Positions 8,000-17,444 of a DNA stretch of 64,000 nt are shown here, in pieces. Below the pieces are notes generated by a model. That model ran no database searches, was not told where the DNA came from, and saw only the letters and a program-made list of their open reading frames with translations. Position 1 is the first letter of the stretch; every line of letters begins with the position of its first letter. Source of the DNA: Lysobacterales bacterium (GTDB lineage Bacteria; Pseudomonadota; Gammaproteobacteria; Xanthomonadales; Xanthomonadaceae); NCBI GenBank assembly GCA_019510125.1, contig JAEKKX010000020.1:19210-83209 (forward strand). Reading direction: 5' to 3'. The position numbers were made by a program, and so were the translations under genes.

Positions 8000-8731
8000 A
8001 TGAATCGGACGCGGATCGTCCCGGGCCTCGGCCCGATCATCGCTGCATGTGTCGCAGTCGCATCGACGGTCGCCTGCAAGTCCCCGGCGGACTCGGGCGG
8101 TCCTTCAACCGCCTCGGCGGAGGTGCAGGTCACGACATCACCGCGTCCGCAGCGGGCTGGTGAACCGCTCGATCCGATGAGGACTGCGGGGCGGATCGTC
8201 CTGGCCAATGGCGCGGCCGCACTGGGCGACGACCGCACGACGCGGGCGCAGATCGAAGGTCTCGCGGACGATTACCGTCGGGCGATCAAACTCGCCGATA
8301 CCTCGCGCGCGGTCGATCACGAGGCTGCGAGGCGTGCCGTGCGGCAGATCGACGGTGTGCGTTCGGTGGCCTGGATCGATCGCGAGAACCTGTTCGTGAT
8401 CGTGTCGCGCAATGCGGCAAGAACCTACGCCACGATCGATGCCGCCTGCCTCGCGATGGAGCCGCTGGGCGACACGTTGGGCGTCGTCGTCCATCTGCAG
8501 AGCGGGGAGGCGGTGGATGCCGAGGACTTGCGCATCCTCAGCCGCAACTGCCAATTGTCGCCGGGCGATCGTGCGCTGCTGCAACGAGACCGTGCGGTCG
8601 ACGTCGTTCCTGACGCGATCCAGTCCCAGCATCGTGCCGACAACCCGCGAGAGGCCCTGGACAAGCGTGCGTGGGAACGAGGCAACCGTGAGTCGATGAA
8701 ACTCATCGAGGACACCACGCCCGAGATGTGA
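8000..8731 (+). CDS. Putative lipoprotein, function unknown
   Basis: The 243-residue product has a short positive N-terminus, a hydrophobic segment and then VASTVACKS, a plausible though non-ideal lipobox with Cys26 as the acylated residue. The next 30 residues are a Ser/Thr/Pro-rich linker. The rest is a soluble mixed alpha/beta domain, including a VRSVAWIDRENLFVIV stretch that looks like paired strands. I do not recognise the family. It has its own promoter and a GGAGAAGG ribosome site. Together with the preceding membrane protein it is somewhat less codon-biased than its neighbours, which may mean recent acquisition; this was judged by eye. Confidence 0.62.
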   Translation: MNRTRIVPGLGPIIAACVAVASTVACKSPADSGGPSTASAEVQVTTSPRPQRAGEPLDPMRTAGRIVLANGAAALGDDRTTRAQIEGLADDYRRAIKLADTSRAVDHEAARRAVRQIDGVRSVAWIDRENLFVIVSRNAARTYATIDAACLAMEPLGDTLGVVVHLQSGEAVDAEDLRILSRNCQLSPGDRALLQRDRAVDVVPDAIQSQHRADNPREALDKRAWERGNRESMKLIEDTTPEM

Positions 8732-8930
8732 CGCCGCCGCTCCGCGGCGTGCGACGTGCATGGCGGCCATCGTGCGCGCCTTGCGCGATGCCCGCGTCGA
8801 TCACCCCGGATTCACCGATCTGTACGGAAAACGGCCGGGACTGAACCGGATCGGGGCGAAACGGTCGCTCGGCGAAGGCGCTTTCGATACTGGAGGCCCG
8901 CGCCGCGAGGCGCTGTCCGTCCGGTGTCCC

Positions 8931-9722
8931 ATGCAACCGTCCACGATCGCTACCCCGCTCCCTGCCGATGCGCGCGCAGCCTCTGCGGCGCACGCCGCTG
9001 CGCCGTCCGCGAGCGACCTGTCGCCGCCGCGCCCCCACTGGGGCGACCGTGCGCTGCTGGCCGCGGAGCGTCGCCTGCTGCCGCCGCGGGCGCGGCCGAT
9101 GTCGCGCGCCGCGGCGCGCGGCCAGCGCGGGCTGTGGTTCCGCACGGCGGCGATCTTCATGGTGTCGCTGTCGGCCGGCCTGCTCGGCCTCAACGCGTTC
9201 CTGCTGTTCAACGCGCGGCAGAGCGAGGCCGCGAGCCTGGCGTTCGAGCGCGACGCCGCGCCGGCCGGCGCCGCGCTGCCCGCGCCCGTCGCCCCGCCGC
9301 AGGGCGTGGTCGCGAACGCCGCCGGCGTGGGGCGCGTGATCTTCGCCGGATCGCAGCCGGTGGCGACCCTGTCGACCGACGTCTACGCGGTCGTCGGCCA
9401 GCGTGTGCAGGCGGCGCAGCCGCAGCGCGGCGACGGAGCGTCGCGTTCGCCCGTGGCCGGCCGCCTCGAAGCGCTGTCCGCGCCGGTCCCGGTGAACCTG
9501 TCCGCGTCGGCCGATCCGGAGTCGGTCGCCGAGTCGCAGGCGCGCGCGGACGAGGCGATGCGGGTGATCGCGGCGAGCACGCCGTCGCTGCATCGGACCG
9601 AGGCGCGCGATCCTGCCTTCGTGGGCGCCGCGACAGCGTCGCAGGCATCGACGGCGTTCGAGGAGACGCCGCCGGTGCCGGCCGGGCAGGGCGTGTGGTA
9701 CGGCGACGGCGGCCTGCGCTGA
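8931..9722 (+). CDS. Single-pass membrane protein, function unknown
   Basis: From the ATG at 8931 the product has 263 residues: an Ala/Pro-rich cytoplasmic start, an RGQRGLWFRTAAI boundary, one transmembrane helix at about residues 66-90, and an Ala/Pro/Val-rich region outside with no cysteines. An upstream in-frame start at 8760 adds 57 residues of unconvincing sequence. No domain is recognised. The gene is convergent with the DUF1615-type lipoprotein gene, with only ten bases between their stop codons. Confidence 0.55.
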   Translation: MQPSTIATPLPADARAASAAHAAAPSASDLSPPRPHWGDRALLAAERRLLPPRARPMSRAAARGQRGLWFRTAAIFMVSLSAGLLGLNAFLLFNARQSEAASLAFERDAAPAGAALPAPVAPPQGVVANAAGVGRVIFAGSQPVATLSTDVYAVVGQRVQAAQPQRGDGASRSPVAGRLEALSAPVPVNLSASADPESVAESQARADEAMRVIAASTPSLHRTEARDPAFVGAATASQASTAFEETPPVPAGQGVWYGDGGLR

Positions 9723-9732
9723 GGTCGCCGCG

Positions 9733-10866
9733 TCAGCGGCGCTTGGCCCGCGCCATGCAGCGCGCGTAGCGACCATCGACGCGCCGCGCGAACCACTCGG
9801 TGGTGAGGTGGCGGGTGATCTTCGGGCTGTGCAGGTCGATCTTCGGCAGCATCGCCCGCGCGACGCGGCGTCCGTTGCGTTTGTCCGCCAGCTTGAACAC
9901 GCCGGTGTACAGCGCGGTGCGCGAGAAGCCCGCTTCCGTGCCGCGGTCGAGGTCGGCGCGGATCTGCCGGTCGGTCATCCCGAGCTTGTCCGCCAGCGCC
10001 AGCGCCGCGGTTTCGGTCGCGCCGGTGGTGCTGCCGTCGTCGGCCTTCCGATAGCGCACCAGGTCGCCGTCGAGCTGGAGCTTCGTGCCGCCGGCGATCG
10101 CCAGCGCGTTCTGGAACGCGGCGTTGCGGCTGGCGAAGCGGCCGGCGTTGAAGTCGGCGAAGCGGTAGAGCGGCCGGTCGTAGTCGGCGTCGTAGTCGAG
10201 CAGGTGCGCGGTGCCGAAGTACACGCCGCCGCGGCGCGAGAACACCGCGTGGCGGATCGAGCCGTCTGAGGCGTACGGGTACGGCCGTCGCCGCGCGTGC
10301 GACTCGGCGAACGCGATGCTGACCTGCATCGGCCCGCCGGTATGCACGGGGTTGGCCCGCGCCAGCAGCCGCGAGCCCATCGGCACCCGCGCGATCATCT
10401 CCTCGAACAGGTCGCTGAGCTGCTTCTCGGTGCGCGCGGCGGCGATCCGCGCTTCCCAGCTCTGCCCGTCGGGCGCCTTGAGCTGCAGCGCGCCGCGCAC
10501 GACGAAGGCCGGGATGTGGTGCCGGGCCGCGCGCGCATCGATTTCCTTCAGTGCGATCCTGCCCAGGTCGGGGACCTGCGGATCGGCGACGAAGCTCGAC
10601 TCCTGCTCGATCACCGCGATCGCCGAGCACAGGTTGCGCGACGAGGGCTCGATCTCGAGCGCCGCGAACGCGGACTGGAGGTCGGCGGCCCAGCCGGCGC
10701 GATCCTGCACGCGCGGCGGCAGCAGCCGCTGCAGTCGCGAGCGCACCTGCGGCGGCGCGTTCTCGTCTTCGGTGTCCGTGCAGGCCGCGATCGACAGGGT
10801 CAGGCCCGCGATCAGCAGCGCGATCAACGGACGGCGGGCCGCGAGGCGCGGGAGCGGTGGCTTCAT
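9733..10866 (-). CDS. DUF1615-type lipoprotein
   Basis: The 377-residue product starts at the ATG at 10866 with a basic n-region, a hydrophobic core and SIAACTD, a good lipobox placing the lipidated Cys near residue 29. The mature part contains CSAIAVIEQESSF, reminiscent of lysozyme-like lytic transglycosylases, in which a Glu in an ExxS context is catalytic. GGVYFGTAHLLDY and the surrounding residues match my recollection of the DUF1615 lipoprotein family of Proteobacteria. It is probably attached to the outer membrane facing the periplasm; a role in peptidoglycan turnover is inferred from the ESS motif only. It is divergent from the sialidase-like gene. Confidence 0.7.
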   Translation of the reverse strand: MKPPLPRLAARRPLIALLIAGLTLSIAACTDTEDENAPPQVRSRLQRLLPPRVQDRAGWAADLQSAFAALEIEPSSRNLCSAIAVIEQESSFVADPQVPDLGRIALKEIDARAARHHIPAFVVRGALQLKAPDGQSWEARIAAARTEKQLSDLFEEMIARVPMGSRLLARANPVHTGGPMQVSIAFAESHARRRPYPYASDGSIRHAVFSRRGGVYFGTAHLLDYDADYDRPLYRFADFNAGRFASRNAAFQNALAIAGGTKLQLDGDLVRYRKADDGSTTGATETAALALADKLGMTDRQIRADLDRGTEAGFSRTALYTGVFKLADKRNGRRVARAMLPKIDLHSPKITRHLTTEWFARRVDGRYARCMARAKRR

Positions 10867-11058
10867 CGGCGCGACTGTAGCCGGAGACGGCGGTGACGGG
10901 AAATCCCGCGGCGCCACCGCCGTCACCGGTGTCCCCGCGCGACGCTGCGTTCGGTCGATGGATGCCGACCGGCCCCGGCCAGCCACGATCGGCCACGACA
11001 ACGGCGGCGGCGCGGTCCAGAATCCTCCCACGTCCGCCACTGTCAGGGAGCGTCCGCC

Positions 11059-12822
11059 ATGATCGAGGTCGCCGGAAGGTCCGCGCCGCGTGCGGCCATG
11101 CAGGCCGCGGGTTTGCTGGCGCTGGCGGCGGCGCTTGGCGCCTGCCAGCGCGACGCCGGCGAGCGCCCCGCGCCCGCGCGCGCCGCCGCGCCGGCGTCGG
11201 CCTCTGCCGTGGCCGTGGCCGGCCGGCGCATCACCGGCGGCCCGCAGCCGGCGGTGCCCGCCGAACCGCTCGCCTACGTCGCTTCGGGCGCCTCGGCGCT
11301 GGCCGCGAGCTGCGCCGCCGGGGCCGGGTCCGGCGTGGCCTTCGTGGGCGCGGAAGTCGAGCCGCGGCTGGCGATCCATCCGACCCGGCCGGGCGTCATG
11401 GTCGCCGCCTGGCAGCAGGATCGCTGGTCGGACGGCGGCGCGCGCGCGCTGGTCGCGGCCACCTCGCTGGACGGCGGCCGCAACTGGACGCGCACGCCGC
11501 TGCCGTTCTCGCGCTGCGGCGGCGGCAGCGTGCTCAACGGCGGCGACTACGAGCGGGCCTCGGATCCGTGGGTCTCGTACGGCCCCGACGGCGTGCTCCA
11601 CGCGATGTCGCTGTCGTTCTCCGGCGGCACGTTCCAGACCGGCTCGGCCAACGCGATGCTGGCGAGCCGTTCGTTCGACGACGGCCGCACCTGGACTGCG
11701 CCGGTGACCCTGATCCGCGACGCCGAGACCGCGTTCAACGACAAGAACGCGATCACCGCCGATCCGCACGACGCGCGCTACGTCTACGCGGTCTGGGACC
11801 GGCTGACCGCCATCGGCAATCGCGGGCCGACCTATTTCACGCGCAGCACCGACGGCGGCGCGCACTGGGAGGCGGCGCGCCCGATCTTCGACCCGGGCCA
11901 ACGCAGCCAGACCATCGGCAACCTCGTGGTGGTGCTGTCCGACGGCACCCTGCTGGACGTGTTCGACCGCATCGACAGTCCGCTGGGCGGCCTGCAGACC
12001 GCGCGGGCCCAGGTCATCCGTTCCACCGATCGCGGTGCGACCTAGTCCGCGCCGATCACGGTCGGCGACATGCTCGCGATCGGCGCGCGCGACCCGACCA
12101 CCGGCCAGGCGGTGCGCGACGGGTCGATCATCCCGACCGCGGCGGCCGGTCCCGACGGCGCGGTGTACGTGGCCTGGCAGGACGCGCGCTTCTCCGGCGG
12201 CGTGCGCGACGCCATCGCGGTGTCGCGCTCGGGCGATGGCGGGCTGACCTGGTCGGCGCCGGTGCGCGTGAACGGCGCGCCGGCCGCGATCGCGTTCACG
12301 CCGACGCTGCACGTGGCCGCCGACGGCGCCGTCGGCGTGCTCTACCAGGATTTCCGCAGCGACACCGCGGCGTCGCCGCTGTGGACCGACACCTGGCTCG
12401 CGCGTTCGCAGGACGGCGGCGCGACCTGGACCGACCTGCGCCTCGGCGGCAGCTACGACCTGACCCGGGCGCCGTTCGCGAACGGCCTGTTCCTCGGCGA
12501 CTACATGGGGCTGGGGTACATGGAGATGGGCACGGACGACGGACGGTTCCTGCCGCTGGCCGTGCGCAGCGACGCCGCCGGCACCGACAATCGCACCGAC
12601 GTCGTCGCCTTCACCCTGACCCACGTGCCGAAGACGGCGCTGGCGGCGAAGGCCGGCGATGCGCAGGCGCGGCGTATGCCGCCCGGATTCGTGCCGGGAT
12701 GGCGCCTGCGCCAGCGGGTGAGCGCGAATTTGTGGCGGCGCGTCGAATGGCCGCCGCAGGCCGGCGCGGCGGACCGGTTCATGCCGCATGCGCGGGTGCT
12801 GCGGATGGCGGAGCGCGACTGA
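11059..12822 (+). pseudogene. BNR/Asp-box (sialidase-like) lipoprotein interrupted by TAG
   Basis: Read through, this is a 587-codon gene. Its N-terminus has a signal ending in the lipobox LGAC, then a six-bladed propeller-type protein with Asp boxes (S-x-D-x-G-x-x-W): SLDGGRNW, SFDDGRTW, STDGGAHW, STDRGAT-stop, SGDGGLTW and SQDGGATW. The TAG at 12043-12045 falls exactly on the conserved Trp of the fourth box, in the same frame as the rest. The neighbouring boxes use ACC TGG where this one has ACC TAG. As written, the product is a 328-residue fragment unlikely to fold. It may be a sialidase or another exo-acting glycan hydrolase. It is a single-base nonsense mutation, a sequencing error or, least likely, a readthrough site. 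Confidence 0.82.
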
Positions 12823-12837
12823 CCGTCGCGCTCGCGA

Positions 12838-13836
12838 TCAGCCGCCGGACTGCGCGGCGCGCGACAGCCGGTCGTGGACGTCGCGCCAGTCTTCGTCCGA
12901 CGGCGGGCGTTCCAGCCAGATCGCGTCGACCCCGGCGGCATCCGCGGTGTGCAGCGCGTCGTACAGGGTCCGCGCGTAGCCGGCCTTGTCGTGCGGCATG
13001 GCGATGCGCAGCGCGACGCCGTGCGCGGGCAGGCCGGGCGTGTGCGCGAGCAGCGCGATGCGCGCGCCGGCCGGCGGCGCGTCCAGGCGGGCGCGCAGGG
13101 TGTCGGTCGCCAGTACGTGCAGCGGCGTGCGCGGCTGGTAGTGCACGGCGACGTTGCCGGGCACCGCGGCGTCGTGCGATCCGGGGAATTCGACCGCGAC
13201 TCCGAGCGCGTCTTCGAGCTGCCGGCGGGTGATCGGCCCGGCGCGCAGGATGCGCGGCGGATCGCCGGTGAGATCGACGATGGTCGATTCCAGCCCCACC
13301 GCGCACGGGCCGCCGTCCAGGACCGCGTCGATGCGTCCGTCGAGCCCGGCCAGCACCTGGTCGGCGGTGGTCGGACTCAGGCGCTTGTACGGATTCGCCG
13401 ACGGCGCGGCGACGCCGTGACTGAGCGCGCGCAGCACCCGCAGCAGCACCGGGTGGTCGGGCATGCGCAGGCCGATCGTGTCGCGGCCGCCGGTGACCTC
13501 GTCCGGGGCGGCGGCGGCCCTGTGCAGCAGCAGCGTGAGCGGGCCGGGCCAGAACGCGGCGGCCAGCCGGCGCGCGGCGTCGGGGATGTCGCGCGCCCAG
13601 GCGTCGAGCCAGGCGGGATCGCCCAGGTGCACGATCAGCGGATGGTTCGACGGCCGGCCCTTGGCCGCGAAGATCCGCCGCACCGCCTCGGGGTTCGTGG
13701 CGTCGGCGGCGAGGCCGTAGACCGTCTCGGTCGGCACCGCGACGAGCCGCCCGTCGCGCAGCAGGCGCACCGCCTCGGCGACGTCGGCGTCTCGCGCGGC
13801 GTCGAGCCGGCGGGTGGCGGGAAGGGGATTCGGCAT
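12838..13836 (-). CDS. Threonylcarbamoyl-AMP synthase (Sua5/YrdC family)
   Basis: The enzyme makes threonylcarbamoyl-AMP from threonine, bicarbonate and ATP for the t6A37 modification of tRNAs that read ANN codons. The 332-residue length is that of the two-domain Sua5 type and not the short TsaC type. The YrdC domain shows PTETVYGLAADA, AKGRPSNHPLIVHL (the KRxSN-like nucleotide site) and SHGVAAPSANPYKRLSPT. The C-terminal Sua5 domain follows HYQPRTPLHVL. A TACACT -10-like box on the minus strand just upstream of the ATG at 13836 may be its promoter. It is cytoplasmic and essential in most bacteria. Confidence 0.93.
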   Translation of the reverse strand: MPNPLPATRRLDAARDADVAEAVRLLRDGRLVAVPTETVYGLAADATNPEAVRRIFAAKGRPSNHPLIVHLGDPAWLDAWARDIPDAARRLAAAFWPGPLTLLLHRAAAAPDEVTGGRDTIGLRMPDHPVLLRVLRALSHGVAAPSANPYKRLSPTTADQVLAGLDGRIDAVLDGGPCAVGLESTIVDLTGDPPRILRAGPITRRQLEDALGVAVEFPGSHDAAVPGNVAVHYQPRTPLHVLATDTLRARLDAPPAGARIALLAHTPGLPAHGVALRIAMPHDKAGYARTLYDALHTADAAGVDAIWLERPPSDEDWRDVHDRLSRAAQSGG

Positions 13837-13935
13837 CGCAAAAGTGTACCGGCGCAGCGACCTGCGCGCGCCGGCGCGCCGACGGCGCTAGGATGGCCGG
13901 CGAATGCGCATCCCCCCCGCGGGAAGGAGACGACC

Positions 13936-14202
13936 ATGGCCACCGGTTGGGCCGGCGACGGCGCCGTCCAGGATCAGATCGACGCCACCATCAAGGACGG
14001 CATCCAGCGCGTGCGCAGCCGCCTGGCGCAGGGGCCGGGGCTGGAGCGCTGCGAGGACTGCGACGCCCCGATTCCCGAGGCGCGGCGCCAAGCGGTGCCG
14101 GGCGTGCGCCTGTGCGTCGCCTGCCAGGAGGCGCACGACCGCGAGGCCGCGGGCTTCAGCGGCTACAACCGTCGCGGCAGCAAGGACAGCCAGTTGCGCT
14201 GA
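13936..14202 (+). CDS. DksA/TraR-family C4 zinc-finger protein
   Basis: This 88-residue protein has the CEDC-N17-CVAC zinc finger typical of DksA/TraR proteins, with RRQAVPGVRLCVACQ between the pairs. It lacks the long coiled coil of full DksA. It resembles the short YbiI-like members that may bind in the RNA polymerase secondary channel. The ATG at 13936 follows GGAAGGAG. A TAGGAT -10-like box at 13889-13894 is well placed. It is convergent with the esterase gene at 14261. Confidence 0.88.
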   Translation: MATGWAGDGAVQDQIDATIKDGIQRVRSRLAQGPGLERCEDCDAPIPEARRQAVPGVRLCVACQEAHDREAAGFSGYNRRGSKDSQLR

Positions 14203-14260
14203 GCCCCGGGCCCCGCGGCGCGCCCCGGCGCGCGCCGGCGAGCGGCGCGCGTCGCCGCGC

Positions 14261-16093
14261 TCACGGCTGGTAGGTCACCGTCAGGGTCGCGGTGGCGCCG
14301 CTGCCGATCCACAGGTAGTGGGTCGCGGTCTGGTTCGCGCTGAAGCGCAGGCGCAACTGCGTGCGTCCGCCGCGGTTGATCGCGGACAGGCCGGCGGCGG
14401 AAAACAGGCTGCTGGTCTGGGTGCCGCCGGTGAAGGCGTTGAGCTGCGCCACGCCGCTCGCGGTGACGGGGTCGCCCCAGTCGGTGACGGCGACGGTGCA
14501 GGCGCCGATGCAGCCGTTGTTGGCGTCGACCGCCAGCGTGTTGCCGGCCGGGTTGCCCCACGGGTCGCCGTAGGCGCTGTTGTAGGTCACCGTGAGCGTG
14601 GCCGAGAGCACGGTCGCGCCATCGGGCAGCGCGGACGTGTCGAACGACAGCAGCGCGCGGTTGAACTTGCCGTCGGTGCCGCGGCCGATCGCCAGACCAT
14701 AGGTCGATTCCAGCGTGCCGAGCGCCGGCGAGCCGCCGGTCGCGGTGGCCTTCACGTAGCCGTCGTTGGCGTTCTCGTTGGCGAACGTCACCGTGACCGG
14801 CGAGCCGCCGCCCCCGCCGCCGGTGCCGCCGCTGACGGTCACGCCGACCTGCGGCGAGGTGCCGGTGTTGCCGGCGAGGTCGACCGCGCGGGCGGTGAGG
14901 ACATGGCTGCCGTCGGTCGCGGTGGCGCTGTTCCAGGCGTAGGCGTAGGGCGCGGTCGCGTCGCTGCCGAGCAGCGCGCCGTCGAGCAGGAATTCGACCC
15001 GGTCGACGCCGACGTTGTCGTTCGCGGTCGCGGCGACGTTGACCGTGCCCGAGACCGCGGCGCCGTTCGCCGGCGCGGTGATCGACGCGGTCGGCGGTAC
15101 GCCATCGAGGTTGTCGAGAGCGAAGAAGCGCGCGATGTAATAGCTCGAGCAGATGTTCACGTCGAGGATGTACGCGCCGGCGGTGCCGCACTGGCTTTCG
15201 CCGGCGCCCGGATCGACCGGCGTGCCGTGGCCCATGCCGGTGATGGTGTAGGTCTCGACCCGGGCGACGCCGGCCGCGTCCTTGTAGACCTTGTGCGGGT
15301 AGCCGGCGACGGTGTCGCTGACGTCGGCGGTCTGGTCGATGCCGTGGACGTTGGTCCACTGCTCCATGCTTTCGACCAGATTGATCGGGCGCACGGTGTA
15401 GTCGGCGTCGCCGTGCCAGATCGACACGATCGGCCACGGGCCGGTCCACGTGCCCGCGGCGCGCACCTTGTCGCCCCACTGCGCCGGCGTGAGGTCGCTG
15501 CCGGGGTTCATGCAACTGAAGGCCGCGGACTGGGTGGTCGCGCAGCGGTAGGGCAGGCCGGAGAGGATCGCACCGCCGGCGAACACGTCCGGGTACGTCG
15601 CCAGCAGCACCGCCGTCATCGCACCGCCCGCGGACAGGCCGGTCACGTACACGCGCCCGCTGGCCACGCCGTGGTCGGCGACCATGCGATCGACCATCTG
15701 CTTGATCGACAGCGCCTCGCCCTGGCCACGCGCGGTGTCGCCGGCCTCGAACCAGTTGAAGCAACTGCTGCTGTTGTTCGCGCTCTGCTGCTGCGGCAGC
15801 AGCAGCGAGAAGCGATAGCGGTCGGCGAGCAGTTGCCAGCCGGTCTCGTCGTCGTAGCTGGAGGCGCTCTGCGCGCAGCCGTGCAGGGCGACCACCATCG
15901 GCGCGCCGGCGGGCAGGCCCGACGGCACGTACTTGAACATCCGCAGGTTGCCGGGATTGCTGCCGAATCCGGTGACTTCGGACAGCGCGAAGGCGGGCGG
16001 TGCGACGGCGCAGGCGCACAGCGCCAGCGAGGCGATCATCGAACGGAAGCGGGACGTGCGTTGGACTGCGGAACGGGCGCTGGCGAACGGCAT
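14261..16093 (-). CDS. Secreted PHB-depolymerase-type esterase with Ig-like and C-terminal accessory domains
   Basis: The 610-residue product starts at an ATG with a strong AGGAGGAG site and has a Sec signal ending at about residue 37 (APPAFA). The alpha/beta-hydrolase domain has the oxyanion segment HGCAQSASS, the nucleophile in VTGLSAGGAMT, an Asp in WHGDADYTV and the His in GMGHGTPVD, as in PHB-depolymerase-family and feruloyl-type esterases. From about residue 335 comes an Ig-like domain (PPTASITAPANGAAV...GVTVSG). A GGTGGGGGGS linker follows, then a roughly 175-residue beta-sandwich (FNRALLSFDTSALPDGA) like the DNRLRE domains that bind polymers. It probably degrades an extracellular polyester or esterified polysaccharide; the precise substrate is not readable. 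Confidence 0.86.
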   Translation of the reverse strand: MPFASARSAVQRTSRFRSMIASLALCACAVAPPAFALSEVTGFGSNPGNLRMFKYVPSGLPAGAPMVVALHGCAQSASSYDDETGWQLLADRYRFSLLLPQQQSANNSSSCFNWFEAGDTARGQGEALSIKQMVDRMVADHGVASGRVYVTGLSAGGAMTAVLLATYPDVFAGGAILSGLPYRCATTQSAAFSCMNPGSDLTPAQWGDKVRAAGTWTGPWPIVSIWHGDADYTVRPINLVESMEQWTNVHGIDQTADVSDTVAGYPHKVYKDAAGVARVETYTITGMGHGTPVDPGAGESQCGTAGAYILDVNICSSYYIARFFALDNLDGVPPTASITAPANGAAVSGTVNVAATANDNVGVDRVEFLLDGALLGSDATAPYAYAWNSATATDGSHVLTARAVDLAGNTGTSPQVGVTVSGGTGGGGGGSPVTVTFANENANDGYVKATATGGSPALGTLESTYGLAIGRGTDGKFNRALLSFDTSALPDGATVLSATLTVTYNSAYGDPWGNPAGNTLAVDANNGCIGACTVAVTDWGDPVTASGVAQLNAFTGGTQTSSLFSAAGLSAINRGGRTQLRLRFSANQTATHYLWIGSGATATLTVTYQP

Positions 16094-16215
16094 CGATGGC
16101 TCCTCCTGAGACGCCACCCGCGAGGTGGCGCGCGCAGTGGGCCACACGCCGGCAAGCGGCGACATTGGTCGAAGGGGCAAGCTGCGCCGCAGCATCCGCG
16201 CTGCGGCGGACGCGC

Positions 16216-17226
16216 TCAGGGGTCGCTGCGCGCGTCGCCCTCGGCCTCGCCGTCGCCGTCCGGCGATCGCCACCAGACCAGGCCCGACGGCGGCGGATCG
16301 GACGGCGCCGCGTCGCGCCGTTCGATCGCGTCCAGGCGCCGTCCCGGCCCGCCGGCCTTCCAGCGTTCGACCAGGCGCAGCACCGAATGCCGGCTCTGCG
16401 CGGCGACCCCGAGATTGCGCTCCGGCCGCCAGTCGCGCGGCGCGTCTTCGTGCGCGTGCGCATCGCCGCCGTGCGGCGCGCCGTAGCTGCAGCGCAGGCA
16501 GAGATGGACGATGCTGTCGGTCCAGTCCTCGATGAAGCCGATCCCCGGCACGCGCGCCTCCACCAGCGCCTCGATGTCTTCCCGCCGCGGACAGCGCACG
16601 AACAGCGCGAACGTGGCGAACGGCGAGGTCTCCAGCCGCTGCATCGCGTTGAACACCGGCACCCGGCTCTGGTGGAAGCGGCGTTCGCCGGTGGCGGCGC
16701 CGTCGTGGAGCACGATGTCGCCGTAGCGGAAGCCGCTGTCGGGCAGCGGCACCGCGATGATCCGTGCGCGCACCGGGTCGATCCGCCGCGCGAACACGGT
16801 CTCGCCCTCCCGCCACGGCGCCAGGCGCACGCTGGCGACGCCGAAGTTGGCGTCGATCGCGCCGCGCCCGGACGGCAGGTCGATGCCGCAGGCCGCCCAC
16901 TGCCGGCGCGCCTCGGCCCAGTCGCCCAGCGCGGTCGCGGCGATGCCGGCGTTCCAGCGCGCGGCCTCGGCATCGTCGTCGCCGTCGTCGTACAGCGCCA
17001 GCGCCCGCAGGTTGTGGCGCAGCGACGGCGCCCAGTCGCGCAGGTACTTGCTGGCGAGGCCGTGCATGTAGTGCAGCGACGCCTGGTCCGGGGCCTGTGC
17101 GATCAGCGATTCGAACCCGGCGCGGGCGACGGCGAGATCGCCGGCGTCGAACGCCGCATAGGCGCTGTCGGCGCACGGCGCCGCGGCATCGTCCGGCGGA
17201 TCGGCGTCCGGCTGGTCGGCGGTCAT
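16216..17226 (-). CDS. TPR-containing protein, function unknown
   Basis: This 336-residue protein has TPR-like helices in the first 120 residues (AYAAFDAGDLAVARAGFESL, then LHYMHGLASKYLRDWAPSLRH). A central beta-rich region includes PLPDSGFRYGDIVLHDGA and a segment with CLRCSYGAPHGGDAH. The C-terminus is charged and low-complexity. There is no signal peptide. I do not know the function of the non-TPR part. The ATG at 17226 was chosen over an upstream in-frame start because the TPR region begins soon after it. Confidence 0.68.
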   Translation of the reverse strand: MTADQPDADPPDDAAAPCADSAYAAFDAGDLAVARAGFESLIAQAPDQASLHYMHGLASKYLRDWAPSLRHNLRALALYDDGDDDAEAARWNAGIAATALGDWAEARRQWAACGIDLPSGRGAIDANFGVASVRLAPWREGETVFARRIDPVRARIIAVPLPDSGFRYGDIVLHDGAATGERRFHQSRVPVFNAMQRLETSPFATFALFVRCPRREDIEALVEARVPGIGFIEDWTDSIVHLCLRCSYGAPHGGDAHAHEDAPRDWRPERNLGVAAQSRHSVLRLVERWKAGGPGRRLDAIERRDAAPSDPPPSGLVWWRSPDGDGEAEGDARSDP

Positions 17227-17444
17227 GGGCGATCCCCACGCAGAGTCCGCCTGCATCCTGCCATCGGACGCGGCCGGGGCAAAGTCCGCGTGCGGGCGGC
17301 GCCTTCGCGGAGCGCCCGGCGGCGACCGTCGCGGCGGTGACGGCCCGGGGCGCATCGGCCCCCGCGGCGCGTCGCCCCGGGGCTTCCGCCGTCTCCGCGG
17401 CGGGGGTAGGGTGGCGCCATCGCTTGCGGATCGGGGAGGACACC

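Noticed and set aside
7364..8731. Restriction-modification or toxin-antitoxin pair
   Set aside because: No methylase or antitoxin partner, no clear nuclease catalytic residues, and each gene appears to have its own start signals.
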